Of a stretch of DNA of 32,268 nt, positions 32,007 to 32,268 are shown one piece after another. Where the stretch lies: NCBI GenBank assembly GCA_026981615.1, contig JALSIH010000021.1, positions 1-32,268 on the forward strand. Direction: 5' to 3'. The notes beneath the pieces were generated by a model. The model ran no database searches, was not told the origin of the DNA, and saw only the letters and a list, made by a program, of their open reading frames with translations. Position 1 is the first letter of the stretch, and each line of letters starts with the position of its first letter. Position numbers and translations under genes: made by a program. The stretch is from Chitinophagales bacterium (GTDB lineage: Bacteria; Bacteroidota; Bacteroidia; Chitinophagales; S012-47).

Positions 32007-32268
32007 TTGAAAGTAAACAGGCGTTCATTTTTTATTATCGGGCTGGTCACGCTCTTTGGCCTGGGCGGGCTGGGGCTGACCCTCATCCACATATTCGTGC
32101 CGGGTGGCATAGTCGGTGTGCTGAGTTTTGGCGCCCCGCTTCCTTATCAACTCTTTCGCGGGGCTTTCTTTGGCTTGATTGCCGGTCTCAATTTGCTCTG
32201 GCTCATCAATACCCCGATCCTTGATGAGGCACGAATTTTTTTTACCAAGTTGCTTGATGATGCGCAAC
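32007..32268 (+). CDS. N-terminal part of a membrane protein, possibly a CPBP-family intramembrane protease (3' truncated)
   Basis: The frame runs from TTG 32007 to the right edge (87 codons visible, no stop). It reads KVNRRSFFIIGLVTLFGLGG, a basic start followed by a membrane helix, then a second helix (PYQLFRGAFFGLIAGLNLLW) and a helix beginning DEARIFFTKLL. The pattern PYQL, a membrane helix, then FF-x-x-L is what I recall from the N-termini of Bacteroidota CPBP (Abi) proteases, but the catalytic EExxxR motif would lie outside the window. No ATG start exists in this stretch; an earlier start cannot be excluded because the frame stays open upstream into the previous gene. Confidence 0.55.
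   Translation, partial: MKVNRRSFFIIGLVTLFGLGGLGLTLIHIFVPGGIVGVLSFGAPLPYQLFRGAFFGLIAGLNLLWLINTPILDEARIFFTKLLDDAQ

Noticed and set aside
1-32268. Defence systems, prophage, insertion sequences, tRNA and rRNA genes
   Set aside because: I looked for transposase, integrase, Cas, toxin-antitoxin and restriction signatures and for tRNA-like arms and found none; the single MazG-like gene is a housekeeping pyrophosphohydrolase, not a toxin-antitoxin member.

Overview
The window comes from a member of the Bacteroidota. The evidence is a complete batABCDE operon, a surface protein with a type IX secretion (T9SS) type B sorting domain beside a PorP/SprF-family gene, a bacterial GGGP synthase, and several promoter-like boxes of the Bacteroidota -7 type (TAnnTTTG). 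No phylogenetic marker fixes the order or genus. Base composition drifts: the Bat end is GC-richer (36 of 60 bases are G/C at 301-360) and the rnhB/ABC stretch is AT-richer (20 of 60 at 19501-19560).

Layout. (1) 1-5513, plus strand: the tail of a small protein, then batA, batB, batC, batD and batE, every junction overlapping. They encode two membrane VWA proteins, two TPR proteins and one large membrane-anchored BatD protein, probably one envelope complex. (2) 5571-11002, plus strand: a second tightly packed unit with GGGP synthase (archaeal-type ether lipid headgroup), RsgA (ribosome assembly GTPase), D-aminoacyl-tRNA deacylase, an unrecognised multi-pass membrane protein, a MazG-like pyrophosphohydrolase and a secreted M14 metallopeptidase, followed by a small envelope protein. 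(3) 11017-12108, minus strand: gcvT. (4) 12109-12645: an AT-rich gap without a gene. (5) 12646-19013, plus strand: a small secreted protein of unknown function, a 1642-residue multidomain surface protein exported by T9SS, and a PorP/SprF outer-membrane protein, ending in a strong terminator shared with convergent rnhB. (6) 19061-21380: rnhB (minus) and a two-gene ABC-2 exporter (plus). (7) 21409-27997, plus strand: a TetR-controlled tripartite RND efflux operon (tetR, tolC-like, lipoprotein adaptor, RND pump) with a candidate operator in its promoter. (8) 27998-29044, minus strand: thiL, whose stop codon abuts that of the pump. (9) 29223-32268, plus strand: two paralogous lipoproteins flanking a DUF3089 alpha/beta-hydrolase, then the start of a membrane protein that runs off the window.

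Most of the window is recognisable Bacteroidota housekeeping and envelope biology. I saw no CRISPR array, phage, insertion sequence, tRNA or rRNA. The parts most likely to hide something undescribed are the secreted triad at 12646-19013, including a domain inserted inside an Ig-like domain of the surface protein; the lipoprotein-hydrolase-lipoprotein cluster at 29223-31984; the heptamer cluster in front of tetR; and a recurring promoter layout that predicts leaderless or very short-leader mRNAs.
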